From Clostridia bacterium (GTDB lineage: Bacteria; Bacillota; Clostridia; Oscillospirales; Acutalibacteraceae), in the NCBI GenBank assembly GCA_017524165.1, contig JAFWUH010000050.1, positions 1-64,000 on the forward strand: 64,000 nt of DNA. Direction: 5' to 3'. Numbering within the stretch: position 1 is the stretch's first letter; every line of letters begins with the position of its first letter. Shown piece after piece: positions 32,188-40,680 of the stretch. The notes under the pieces are model-generated. The model had not been told where the DNA came from. It did no database searches and was given only the letters and a program-made list of their open reading frames with translations. The translations under genes were made by a program, and so were the position numbers.

Positions 32188-33555
32188 ATGAAAAACGAAA
32201 AAATACCTTATAAAATTTACTTGGAAGAAAACGAGATGCCGAAAAGCTGGTACAATGTCCGCGCCGATATGCAGAAGAAACCGGCACCGCTGTTAAACCC
32301 CGGCACCAAACAACCGATGACGGCGGAAGAGCTAAGCGCGGTTTTCTGTGACGAGTTAGTTCAACAGGAATTGGACGACACCACACCTTATATTGAAATC
32401 CCGGAGGAGATCCGTAACTTTTACAAAATGTACCGTCCCTCGCCGTTGGTGCGCGCTTATTGCTTAGAGGAAAAACTCGGCACACCGGCAAAAATTTATT
32501 ATAAATTTGAGGGCAACAACACCTCCGGCAGTCACAAGCTGAATTCGGCGATCGCGCAGGCGTATTACGCCAAAAAGCAAGGGTTAAAAGGCGTGACCAC
32601 CGAAACCGGAGCCGGTCAATGGGGCACCGCGCTTTCGATGGCGTGTTCGTATTTTGATCTTGACTGCAAGGTGTTCATGGTCAAGTGTTCATACGAGCAA
32701 AAGCCCTTCCGCAGAGAGGTCATGCGCACTTATGGAGCGTCGGTAACGCCGTCCCCGAGTGAGACCACCGCTATTGGCAGAAAAATTCTTGCCGAACATC
32801 CGGGCACGACCGGCAGTCTTGGCTGTGCCATCTCGGAGGCGGTAGAGGTCGCCGTTTCGAGCGAAGGTTACCGTTATGTGCTGGGCAGTGTGCTGAATCA
32901 GGTGCTTTTGCACCAGTCGGTCATCGGTCTTGAAACCAAGGCGGCGCTGGATAAATACGGCATCAAACCGGACATTATTATCGGCTGTGCCGGCGGCGGT
33001 TCCAACCTCGGCGGTCTGATTGCGCCGTTTATGGGTGAAAAACTGCGCGGCGAAGCCGATTACCGGATTATCGCGGTCGAGCCGGCATCCTGTCCCAGCT
33101 TTACCCGCGGCGTTTATGCCTATGACTTCTGTGATACCGGCATGGTTTGTCCGCTGGCAAAGATGTATACCCTCGGCAGTGACTTTATTCCGTCGGCAAA
33201 CCACGCGGGCGGTCTTCGCTATCACGGCATGAGCAGTACCCTTTCGGAGCTTTATGACCAAAAGCTGATGGAAGCGACCAGCGTCACCCAAACCGATGTT
33301 TTTCAAGCGGCGGAATATTTTGCCCGCGTGGAAGGCATTCTCCCCGCACCCGAAAGCTCTCACGCCATTCGCGTGGCGATCGACGAGGCGCTTCGCTGTA
33401 AGGAAACCGGCGAAGAGAAGACCATCGTCTTCGGCTTGACGGGTACCGGATATTTCGATATGGTCGCCTATGAAAAATTCCATAACGGCGAAATGACCGA
33501 CACTATTCCGACCGATGAAGAACTGGAAGCGGCAAGAGCAAAGCTCCCGCGCTGA
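32188..33555 (+). CDS. trpB2: TrpB2-type tryptophan synthase beta subunit
   Basis: 455 residues, longer than TrpB1. The TrpB2 marks are the N-terminal extension (YKIYLEENEMPKSWYN), RPSPLVRAYCLEEKLG, the PLP lysine in EGNNTSGSHKLNSA, and the PLP phosphate loop IGCAGGGSNLGG. It joins indole and serine to make tryptophan. TrpB2 often works without a TrpA partner and may salvage indole; no trpA is present. The Trp T-box upstream directly supports a tryptophan role. RBS AAAGGAG before the ATG. Confidence 0.95.
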   Translation: MKNEKIPYKIYLEENEMPKSWYNVRADMQKKPAPLLNPGTKQPMTAEELSAVFCDELVQQELDDTTPYIEIPEEIRNFYKMYRPSPLVRAYCLEEKLGTPAKIYYKFEGNNTSGSHKLNSAIAQAYYAKKQGLKGVTTETGAGQWGTALSMACSYFDLDCKVFMVKCSYEQKPFRREVMRTYGASVTPSPSETTAIGRKILAEHPGTTGSLGCAISEAVEVAVSSEGYRYVLGSVLNQVLLHQSVIGLETKAALDKYGIKPDIIIGCAGGGSNLGGLIAPFMGEKLRGEADYRIIAVEPASCPSFTRGVYAYDFCDTGMVCPLAKMYTLGSDFIPSANHAGGLRYHGMSSTLSELYDQKLMEATSVTQTDVFQAAEYFARVEGILPAPESSHAIRVAIDEALRCKETGEEKTIVFGLTGTGYFDMVAYEKFHNGEMTDTIPTDEELEAARAKLPR

Positions 33556-33580
33556 TAGATTTTCCCGACAAAATAATAGC

Positions 33581-33621
33581 TCGCCCCGATCACCTTTCGG
33601 TGACCGGGGCGATTCTTTTTT
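33581..33621. terminator. Terminator between trpB2 and secA
   Basis: Stem CGCCCCGATCACC/GGTGACCGGGGCG with a four-base loop and T-run. It serves the convergent trpB2 and secA. Confidence 0.9.
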
Positions 33622-36353
33622 TAATCCATATCTTTTCCGCAGCAACGCTTATATTTTTTACCGCTTCCGCAGGGGCAAAGTGCGTTTTTACTGACCACGC
33701 CCTTGCCGCGCACGGTGAGTGGTTTCTCCCCGCCGGCGGAGGTTTCCTCGGCAACCTTTTCGCGCTGGATCTCTTCATTGCGGCGCACCTGCACCGTCAT
33801 GACCAGTTTTGCCGTCTGTTCCCGAATGGCGTCGGTCATTGCCGAGAACATATCGTAGCTTTCGTTGCGATAAGCCACCACCGGATCGTGCTGACCGTAC
33901 GCCCGCAGACCGATCCCCTGTCGCAGTTGATCCATATTATCAATATGATCCATCCAGTTGGTGTCGACCGAGCGCAGTAACATGACGCGTTCGATCTCGC
34001 GCATAACTTCACTGCCGAAAGCCTCTTCCCGGGCGGCATACCGCGCGTGCGCCTTTTGCTTTAACTGTTCGGCGACCTCTTCCGCCGTCAATTCGCCGAG
34101 TTCTTCGGTCGTAAAATGCAAATCCTCCGGTTCGGTCACCCAACCGAGGAAAAATTCGCGCAATCCGTTGACATCCCAATGATCGTGCACCGCCTCATCG
34201 GCAAGATAGATTTTCGTATAGGAATCAATCGTATCGTCCAGCATCTTTTTGACGGTTTCGGTAATATCTTCGCCGTCCAACACCTTGTTGCGCTGTTCGT
34301 AAATCAGTTCGCGTTGCTTGTTCATGACATCGTCATACTGCAACACACTCTTACGGGCGGCAAAGTTCATGCCCTCCTTCTTGGTTTGGGCGCTCTCGAT
34401 GGTGCGCGACAAAATGGCGGCTTCCAGCGGCACATCGTCCTCGACCCGGAAGGTGTTCATGAGATTGCCGATGCGTTCTCCGCCGTACAGACGCATGAGG
34501 TCGTCCTCTAACGAGAGGTAGAATTTCGTTGAGCCGGGATCGCCCTGACGGCCGGCACGGCCGCGCAGCTGATTGTCGATTCGGCGGGAATCGTGCCGTT
34601 CGGTACCGACAATGAAGAGACCGCCTGCCGCACGAACCTTTTCAGCCTCGGGTGCGATTTCAGCTTTGAATTTTTCATAATATGCCTGAAAAGCCGACCG
34701 GGCGTTTAAAATGTCCTGATCCTCGGTCTCGCCGAATCCGGTAGCCTCGACAATCAGCTCTTCGCTCATCCCGTCGTGCCGCAGTTGAGATTTTGCAAGA
34801 TATTCGGCATTACCGCCAAGCATGATATCGGTTCCGCGTCCCGCCATGTTGGTTGCAATCGTCACCGCGCCGAACTTGCCCGCCTGTGCAATAATTTCGG
34901 CTTCTTTCTCATGGTGCTTCGCATTCAGCACATTGTGCTTGATGCCGTTCTTTTTGAGCATGGACGATAACAGTTCGGATTTTTCAATTGTGATGGTACC
35001 GACCAAAACCGGCTGTCCCTTTTCATGACAGTCAACGATCTGTCGAATAACAGCGTTGAATTTTGCCGCCTCGGTTTTATACACGGCGTCCTGCAGATCC
35101 TGACGGATCATCGGACGGTTTGTGGGAATTTCAACAACATCCAGCTTATAGATTTCACGAAATTCCGCCTCTTCGGTCATGGCGGTACCGGTCATACCCG
35201 AAAGCTTGTCATACAAGCGGAAAAAATTCTGGAAAGTGATGGTGGCGAGCGTTTTGGACTCGCGTTCGACCTTGACCCCTTCCTTGGCTTCGATGGCTTG
35301 GTGCAGACCCTCGTTATAACGGCGTCCGAACATCAACCGGCCGGTAAATTCATCGACGATAATGACTTCGCCGTCCTTCACAACATAATCCACATCGCGT
35401 TTCATAATACCGTGTGCACGGATGGCTTGATTGACATGGTGCGCGATCTCGATGTTGGCGGCGTCGTTCAGGTTTTCGATCCCGAAGAACTGTTCCGCGC
35501 GCTTGACGCCCGACGGGGTCAGCGTAGCGGTTCGCGCCTTCTCATCCACCACATAATCGCCGTCATAGTCGGCGTCTTCGTCGGTGGCTTTGTCGTCCAT
35601 TTCCTTGACCTTAACCATTTTCAACGAACGCGCCAAACTGTTGGCACGGGCATACAGATCGGTCGATTTGCTTCCCTGCCCCGAAATAATCAACGGTGTT
35701 CTTGCTTCGTCGATCAAAATGGAGTCGACCTCATCGACAATGGCAAAAAAATGACCGCGCTGTACCTTCTGTTCCTTATAGGTCACCATGTTATCCCGCA
35801 GATAGTCAAATCCAAGCTCGTTATTGGTGCAGTAGGTAATATCGGCGTCGTACGCGGCCTTTTTCTCCTCGTGCTCCATGCCGTGAATGATCAACCCGAC
35901 CGACAGTCCCATGAAGCGGTAGATTTTGCCCATCCATTCCGAGTCACGCTTAGCAAGATAATCATTGACCGTAACGATATGGACGCCTTTCCCTGAAAGG
36001 GCGTTTAAATACGCCGGCAGCGTTGCCACCAGCGTTTTTCCTTCACCGGTGCGCATTTCGCTGATTCTGCCTTGATGCAGGACAATGCCGCCCAAAATCT
36101 GTACCGGGAAATGCCGCATACCGAGCACGCGGTCACTCGCCTCGCGGCAGGCGGCAAACGCCTCGGGCAACAAATCGTCCAAGGTTTCTCCCGCGGCAAG
36201 CCGTGCTTTAAATTCGTCGGTTTTATGCCGCAATTGTTCATCCGATAAGGCGCGGTATTCCGGTTCCAAATCCAACACCTTTTGTTGCAGCGGACGGATC
36301 CGCTTTAATTCTTTTTCACTGTAATTGCCGAAAATGGCTTTCCATAAACCCAT
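33621..36353 (-). CDS. secA: Preprotein translocase ATPase SecA
   Basis: 910 residues. It drives secretory proteins through SecYEG. Motifs: Walker [14 protein letters not shown], the DEAD-like [31 protein letters not shown] in the second helicase domain, [18 protein letters not shown], and the zinc-binding C-terminus [18 protein letters not shown] that binds SecB or membranes. It lies 21 bases downstream of apbE on the same strand. Length is normal for Firmicutes with full cross-linking domains. Confidence 0.98.
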   Translation of the reverse strand: MGLWKAIFGNYSEKELKRIRPLQQKVLDLEPEYRALSDEQLRHKTDEFKARLAAGETLDDLLPEAFAACREASDRVLGMRHFPVQILGGIVLHQGRISEMRTGEGKTLVATLPAYLNALSGKGVHIVTVNDYLAKRDSEWMGKIYRFMGLSVGLIIHGMEHEEKKAAYDADITYCTNNELGFDYLRDNMVTYKEQKVQRGHFFAIVDEVDSILIDEARTPLIISGQGSKSTDLYARANSLARSLKMVKVKEMDDKATDEDADYDGDYVVDEKARTATLTPSGVKRAEQFFGIENLNDAANIEIAHHVNQAIRAHGIMKRDVDYVVKDGEVIIVDEFTGRLMFGRRYNEGLHQAIEAKEGVKVERESKTLATITFQNFFRLYDKLSGMTGTAMTEEAEFREIYKLDVVEIPTNRPMIRQDLQDAVYKTEAAKFNAVIRQIVDCHEKGQPVLVGTITIEKSELLSSMLKKNGIKHNVLNAKHHEKEAEIIAQAGKFGAVTIATNMAGRGTDIMLGGNAEYLAKSQLRHDGMSEELIVEATGFGETEDQDILNARSAFQAYYEKFKAEIAPEAEKVRAAGGLFIVGTERHDSRRIDNQLRGRAGRQGDPGSTKFYLSLEDDLMRLYGGERIGNLMNTFRVEDDVPLEAAILSRTIESAQTKKEGMNFAARKSVLQYDDVMNKQRELIYEQRNKVLDGEDITETVKKMLDDTIDSYTKIYLADEAVHDHWDVNGLREFFLGWVTEPEDLHFTTEELGELTAEEVAEQLKQKAHARYAAREEAFGSEVMREIERVMLLRSVDTNWMDHIDNMDQLRQGIGLRAYGQHDPVVAYRNESYDMFSAMTDAIREQTAKLVMTVQVRRNEEIQREKVAEETSAGGEKPLTVRGKGVVSKNALCPCGSGKKYKRCCGKDMD

Positions 36354-36374
36354 TTTTAAACCCTCTTTTGGTTG

Positions 36375-37328
36375 TTATTTTAACAGATATTTTCCGTTTT
36401 TCAGTTGCAGTCCGTCGGTCACGGTCACCGTACCGTCGGTATCGACAAAAACCGCCTCGGTATCCTTGGTCTGTTCAATCAGACGGGTCGCGGCTTTTTT
36501 GCCGAGCAGCATACAGACGGTCGCTAACGCATCGCCGTCCATTGCACAGTCCGATACGATGCTGACGCCGGCAAGGTCGGTTTCCACCCCGTAACCCGTC
36601 TTCGGATCGAGAATGTGGTGGTAAAATTTGCCGTCCTTTTTGATATATCGCTCGTAGGTGCCCGAGGTGGCAACGCTTTTGTTTTTCAAGGAAAGCACGG
36701 CGCAGAGCTCACCGTCGGAGAACGGTTTTTTGATCCCGACTTGTTGCGCCTTCTCCCCCAGCACATAGACATTACTGCCGCAGGAAAAGGTAGCGGTTTT
36801 CACACCTTTCTCCCGCAGAAACGCCACCGCCGCGTCGGTGATATACCCTTTGGCGATCCCGCCGAGGTCGATCTGCTTTCCGCCGAGAGAAACCGTGTTC
36901 CCGTCGATGGAAATGCCGTGATAATCGACATTTTGCAATGCTTCGGCGATCTCCCGCCGTTCCGGCACGATCTCATTTTTAAAATCCCACAGCATGCTGA
37001 CGGGGCAAATCGTCACATCGAATTTTCCGTCGCTCAGTTCAGCATAATACAGCGCACGGCGAAGTACCGTTGCGGTCGGCTTAGAGACCGCAACCTCCTC
37101 CCCGCGGTTTAACCGTGCGACCTCGCTGTCCGCCGCCGTCCGGCTGAGCGCCTGTTCGAGCGCCGCGCATTCCTCAAACGCCCCGGCGATGACCTTGCGG
37201 TCGCAATCCGCCGTCAAGGTGACAAAGGTATCCATGAGAAACCGCGTATCGGTATTTTCCTGCCCCTCGGTACAACCGCACAGCATCAGCAGGACAAAGA
37301 TCAAATTGACCGTCAAGACTTTTTTCAT
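36375..37328 (-). CDS. apbE: FAD:protein FMN transferase
   Basis: 317 residues with a lipoprotein signal (MKKVLTVNLIFVLLMLCGC; Cys ~19). It attaches FMN to Thr/Ser of exported flavoproteins. ApbE motifs: TRFLMDTFVTLTADC, QIDLGGIAKGYITD, ATFSCGSNVYVLGEK, HHILDPKTGYGVETDLAGVSI, with the Asp/Thr metal pair near ATVCMLLGKK. It lies divergently from the NusG-II/Gx pair and 21 bases before secA on the same strand. A target flavoprotein with a flavinylation site is not in the window. Confidence 0.95.
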   Translation of the reverse strand: MKKVLTVNLIFVLLMLCGCTEGQENTDTRFLMDTFVTLTADCDRKVIAGAFEECAALEQALSRTAADSEVARLNRGEEVAVSKPTATVLRRALYYAELSDGKFDVTICPVSMLWDFKNEIVPERREIAEALQNVDYHGISIDGNTVSLGGKQIDLGGIAKGYITDAAVAFLREKGVKTATFSCGSNVYVLGEKAQQVGIKKPFSDGELCAVLSLKNKSVATSGTYERYIKKDGKFYHHILDPKTGYGVETDLAGVSIVSDCAMDGDALATVCMLLGKKAATRLIEQTKDTEAVFVDTDGTVTVTDGLQLKNGKYLLK

Positions 37329-37335
37329 ACCGATT

Positions 37336-37364
37336 ATTATACAATATCTTTTATTTTTTGTAAA
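37336..37364 (-). promoter_or_regulatory. Promoter of apbE-secA
   Basis: Minus-strand TTTACA, 17 bases, TATAAT, eight bases from the ATG. The short leader suggests transcription starts close to the gene. Confidence 0.7.
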
Positions 37365-37415
37365 GTTATGTTACAATAATTAAAAGAAAATTTACGAACG
37401 GGACGGTGCGGCACC

Positions 37416-37730
37416 ATGAAAAAAGCAGATTTTTGGCTGATTGCGGTTGTTTTTGCCGCCGCACTGGTTTGTTGGGGCGCTTTTGTTCTCTTTGGTACCG
37501 GCGGCGCAACCGTCACCGTCAAAGAAAAGAACGAAACCGTTTATCAGGGTGCCTTGCATACCGACAAAACCGTCACCCTTTCGGGCAATACCGTTGTCAT
37601 TCGCGACGGCAAGGTCTCGGTAAGCAATGCCACCTGCCGCAATCAACTCTGCGTGCATCACCGCCCGATTGCGCGAAAAGGCGAAACCATTCTATGTCTG
37701 CCGCACCAAGTGGCGGTTCTGATCGAATAA
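37416..37730 (+). CDS. NusG domain II-containing membrane-anchored protein
   Basis: 104 residues. One N-terminal membrane helix (FWLIAVVFAAALVCWGAFVLF) anchors a small beta domain of the NusG-II type: GATVTVKEKNETVYQGAL, LSGNTVVIRDGKVSVSNATC. The cysteines CRNQLCVHH and LCLPHQV are typical. Such proteins accompany ApbE, Rnf-type or extracellular-electron-transfer loci. The next gene is the Gx transporter 14 bases on. It probably faces the outside. Confidence 0.88.
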   Translation: MKKADFWLIAVVFAAALVCWGAFVLFGTGGATVTVKEKNETVYQGALHTDKTVTLSGNTVVIRDGKVSVSNATCRNQLCVHHRPIARKGETILCLPHQVAVLIE

Positions 37731-37744
37731 AGGAGTTTTCCAAT

Positions 37745-38236
37745 ATGGCGAAAAAGATTTCGGTTTACGGTCTGTTGACGGCGCTTTGTCTGGTCTTCGG
37801 CTATCTGGAAAGCCTTGTTTCACTTTCCCTGATCGCACCGGGCATCAAATTAGGTCTTGCCAACGGCGTTGCCCTGCTCTTGTTGGCAAAAAAAGATTGG
37901 CAGGGCGCCTTTGCCGTCAATCTCACCCGCATTTTGCTTTCGACGCTGCTGTTCGGTACCCCGATGCAGTTGCTTTTTTCTCTTTCGGGCGGGATCGGCT
38001 CGCTGACCGTCATGGCGTTTCTTTGCCGCACCGAAAAATTCAGTTTGACGGGGTTGAGTATTGCCGGCGGCGTTGTGCACAATCTGTTTCAGCTGGCGGC
38101 GGCAGTACCGCTGATCGGACGCGGCGTTCTTTATTATCTTCCCGTTTTACTGGTCTGCGGCGGCATCAGCGGCGGACTGATCGGATTCTTAGCGACAATT
38201 ATTTTTAAAAAAATAGAGACAAACGGCAAAAAATAG
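37745..38236 (+). CDS. Gx transporter family (heptaprenyl diphosphate synthase component I-like)
   Basis: 163 residues from the ATG at 37745 (AAAGGAG nine bases upstream). The longer frame upstream is a shadow of the NusG-II gene. Five or six hydrophobic helices (ISVYGLLTALCLVFGYLESLV, IKLGLANGVALLLLA, NLTRILLSTLLFGTPMQLLF, GVVHNLFQLAAAVPLIG) match the Gx family, an ECF S-component-like fold. It is usually paired with NusG-II and ApbE in Firmicutes. The cargo is unknown; isoprenoid or flavin-related roles are guesses. Confidence 0.88.
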   Translation: MAKKISVYGLLTALCLVFGYLESLVSLSLIAPGIKLGLANGVALLLLAKKDWQGAFAVNLTRILLSTLLFGTPMQLLFSLSGGIGSLTVMAFLCRTEKFSLTGLSIAGGVVHNLFQLAAAVPLIGRGVLYYLPVLLVCGGISGGLIGFLATIIFKKIETNGKK

Positions 38237-38244
38237 TGTATAAT
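38216..38244 (+). promoter_or_regulatory. Candidate ancestral asnB promoter
   Basis: GAGACA (4/6 match), 17 bases, TATAAT, overlapping the end of the Gx gene. It is separated from asnB by two inserted repeat units. Confidence 0.4.
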
Positions 38245-38260
38245 AAACTTTTAAGATTGC

Positions 38261-38537
38261 TTGAGCATAGCACGACAACCCGAATCCGCCCGAAACGGCG
38301 AGTTTTCGGCATTCTGTCGCTTGTCGTCCTTGCCGGGCGACAGCCCGCCTTCGTCCTCCGCGCAAAATTCTGCACTAAAACGCGCGCGTTTTGGGTCGCA
38401 GAATTTTATCGGAAATCGAATTTGGGGTTATGCGAGGCAAAAACGCAGGAAATCCTGTCGGATTTCCGAGTATTTTAACGATGCAGAGCGCAAAATTCGT
38501 CCGCTAAAATCGGGTTCGGATTGTCGTGCCATGCTTA
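38261..38537. mobile_element. TIR-bounded repeat element, copy 1
   Basis: About 275 bases bounded by imperfect terminal inverted repeats: TTGAGCATAGCACGACAACC at the left and a right end reading TTCGGATTGTCGTGCCATGC. Internal hairpins include AAAATTCTGC/GCAGAATTTT and GGAAATC/GATTTCC. No transposase gene is inside. Open frames across it are not supported by start signals. It looks like a MITE, but I recognise no named family. Confidence 0.7.
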
Positions 38538-38811
38538 AGCATAGCGCGACAACCCGAATCCGCCCGAAACGGCGAGTTTTCGGCATTCTGTCGCTTGTCG
38601 TCCTTGCCGGGCGGCAGCCCGCCTTCGTCCTCCGCGCAAAATTCTGCACTAAAACGCGCGCGTTTCGGGTCGCAGAATTTTATCGGAAATCGAATTTGGG
38701 GTTATGCGAGGCAAAAACGCAGGAAATCCTGTCGGATTTCCGAGTATTTTAACGATGCAGAGCGCAAAATTCGTCCGCTAAAATCGGGTTCGGATTGTCG
38801 TGCTATGCTTA
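38535..38811. mobile_element. TIR-bounded repeat element, copy 2 (tandem)
   Basis: A near-identical copy 274 bases after the first, in the same orientation, differing at only a few bases. The junction is ATGCTTAAGCATAG, where the right end of copy 1 meets the left end of copy 2. The right end (TTGTCGTGCTATGCTTA) runs directly into the asnB ribosome binding site. Confidence 0.75.
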
Positions 38812-38826
38812 AAGGAGATACTTCAC

Positions 38827-40680
38827 ATGTGTGGTTTTGTGGGATTCACCAATCGCATTGGGGATGACGGCACCGTTTTGGGTGCCATGATGGATCGAAT
38901 TGTTCACCGCGGTCCCGATTCGGCGGGACAGTTTACCGACGATCAGATGGCGTTGGGCTTTCGGCGGTTGAGTATCATCGACTTGGCAGACGGCAGTCAG
39001 CCCATGTTCAATGAAGACGGCTCGCTGGTTTTGGTTTTCAACGGCGAGATCTATAACTTTCAGGAACTGCGCGAGCAGTTGATCGCCGCCGGTCATACCT
39101 TTGCCAACCGCTCCGACAGCGAAGTGCTGTTGCACGGCTATGAAGAATGGGGCGAAGCATTGGTCGAAAAACTGCGGGGCATGTTTGCCTTTGTGCTGTA
39201 CGATAAAACGCACAAAACACTCTTCGGCGCCCGGGATCCGTTCGGTATCAAGCCGTTTTATTATGCCGATATGAACGGCAGTTTCCTTTTCGGTTCGGAA
39301 ATCAAATCCTTTTTGGATCATCCCGATTTTAAAAAGGAATTGAACGAGACCGCGCTTGGACACTATCTCTCCTTCCAGTACTCCCCGACCGAGGAGACCT
39401 TTTTCAAAAATGTTTATAAACTGCCGCCGGCGCACTATTTTACCTATCAGAACGGTCAGTTGAAGAAAACACGCTATTTCCGTCCGGAATTTAAGCCGGA
39501 GGACGGTGTTTTGGACTTTTTTGCCGACGGTGCCGACCGCGTAGTCCGCGAATCGGTCGCGGCACATAAAATTGCCGATGTTGAGGTCGGTTCGTTCCTG
39601 TCCAGCGGGATTGATTCGAGCTATATCGCCGAAGCCGCCAAGGTCGACAAGACCTTTACGGTGGGCTTTGAAAGTCCCGACGGCGACCGTTACAACGAAA
39701 TCCACTATGCCGAAGATTTTGCCAAAACCATCGGCGTGGAAAATATTGCCAAAGTTATCACACCGGAAGAGTATTGGGATGCTTTTCCGAAAATTCAGTA
39801 TTATATGGACGAGCCGTTGGCTGATCCTGCCGCCATTGCGCTTTATTTTGTCAGCAAACTGGCGAGCGAGCATGTCAAGGTCGTTATGTCAGGCGAGGGC
39901 GCCGACGAATTGTTCGGCGGTTACCGGATTTATCAAGAGCCGCTGACCCTCACGCCCTATGACAAACTGCCGTTCTGGTTCCGCCGTGCGGTCGGAAAGG
40001 TCTGTGCGCATCTGCCGCAGAAACATGGCATCAACTATCTGGTGCGGCGCGGCAAAACGATCGAAGAACGGTTTATCGGCAATGCCGACATTTTCAGCTA
40101 CCGCGAACGCAACAGTCTGCTGAAAAGCGCCGCGGCGCGTGCCGCCTGTTCTCCGCAGGAGCTTTGCGCCCCGATTTACGGGGAGGTCAAGGACGCCGAT
40201 ACCGTCACTAAAATGCAATACCTCGATCTGCACCTGTGGTTGATGGGCGATATCCTCTTGAAAGCCGACAAGACCAGTATGGCTAATTCATTGGAACTGC
40301 GCGTACCGTTTTTAGATAAGAAGGTCTTGGCTTTTGCCGAAACCATTCCGCTGAAATGCCGGGTCAACACCGTTACCACCAAATTAGCACTGCGCAAGGC
40401 GGCAGAGAAAACCCTGCCGAAGCGCACCGCCGAAAAGGATAAACTGGGCTTCCCCGTGCCGATTCGCGTCTGGCTGAAAGAAGATCCGTATTACCATAAA
40501 GTCCTTGCGGCATTCACCTCCCCCGCCGCCGAACGGTATTTCGATACCAAACAGTTAGTGAATCTGTTACAACGCCACCGTGCCGGCAAAGCCGATGTCA
40601 GCCGTAAAATTTGGACGGTTTACACCTTCTTGGTATGGTATGAAGAATTTTTCGGAGAACAGGTGAGGGAAACAAATTGA
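38827..40680 (+). CDS. asnB: Asparagine synthase (glutamine-hydrolysing)
   Basis: 617 residues from the ATG at 38827, chosen because the catalytic Cys must be residue 2: MCGFVGFTNRIG. The N-terminal glutaminase (HRGPDSAGQF, VFNGEIYNFQELR) and the C-terminal synthase (VGSFLSSGIDSSYIAEAA, the ATP-pyrophosphatase loop; MSGEGADELFGGY) are complete. It makes asparagine from aspartate and glutamine. AAGGAG lies nine bases upstream and abuts the repeat element end. Stop and mnmG start overlap by four bases. Confidence 0.96.
   Translation: MCGFVGFTNRIGDDGTVLGAMMDRIVHRGPDSAGQFTDDQMALGFRRLSIIDLADGSQPMFNEDGSLVLVFNGEIYNFQELREQLIAAGHTFANRSDSEVLLHGYEEWGEALVEKLRGMFAFVLYDKTHKTLFGARDPFGIKPFYYADMNGSFLFGSEIKSFLDHPDFKKELNETALGHYLSFQYSPTEETFFKNVYKLPPAHYFTYQNGQLKKTRYFRPEFKPEDGVLDFFADGADRVVRESVAAHKIADVEVGSFLSSGIDSSYIAEAAKVDKTFTVGFESPDGDRYNEIHYAEDFAKTIGVENIAKVITPEEYWDAFPKIQYYMDEPLADPAAIALYFVSKLASEHVKVVMSGEGADELFGGYRIYQEPLTLTPYDKLPFWFRRAVGKVCAHLPQKHGINYLVRRGKTIEERFIGNADIFSYRERNSLLKSAAARAACSPQELCAPIYGEVKDADTVTKMQYLDLHLWLMGDILLKADKTSMANSLELRVPFLDKKVLAFAETIPLKCRVNTVTTKLALRKAAEKTLPKRTAEKDKLGFPVPIRVWLKEDPYYHKVLAAFTSPAAERYFDTKQLVNLLQRHRAGKADVSRKIWTVYTFLVWYEEFFGEQVRETN

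Noticed and set aside
35025..35996. Long plus-strand open frame opposite secA
   Set aside because: It is antisense to conserved SecA motifs, lacks a ribosome binding site and matches no family; it reflects codon bias.
37406..37744. N-terminal extension of the Gx transporter
   Set aside because: It is a shadow of the NusG-II gene in another frame; the ATG at 37745 has a good ribosome binding site.
38261..38867. Open frames inside the tandem repeat
   Set aside because: They repeat only because the DNA repeats, have no ribosome binding sites, and cross the terminal repeats.
38809..39873. Long minus-strand open frame opposite asnB
   Set aside because: It is antisense to the AsnB glutaminase and ATP domains and has no start signal.
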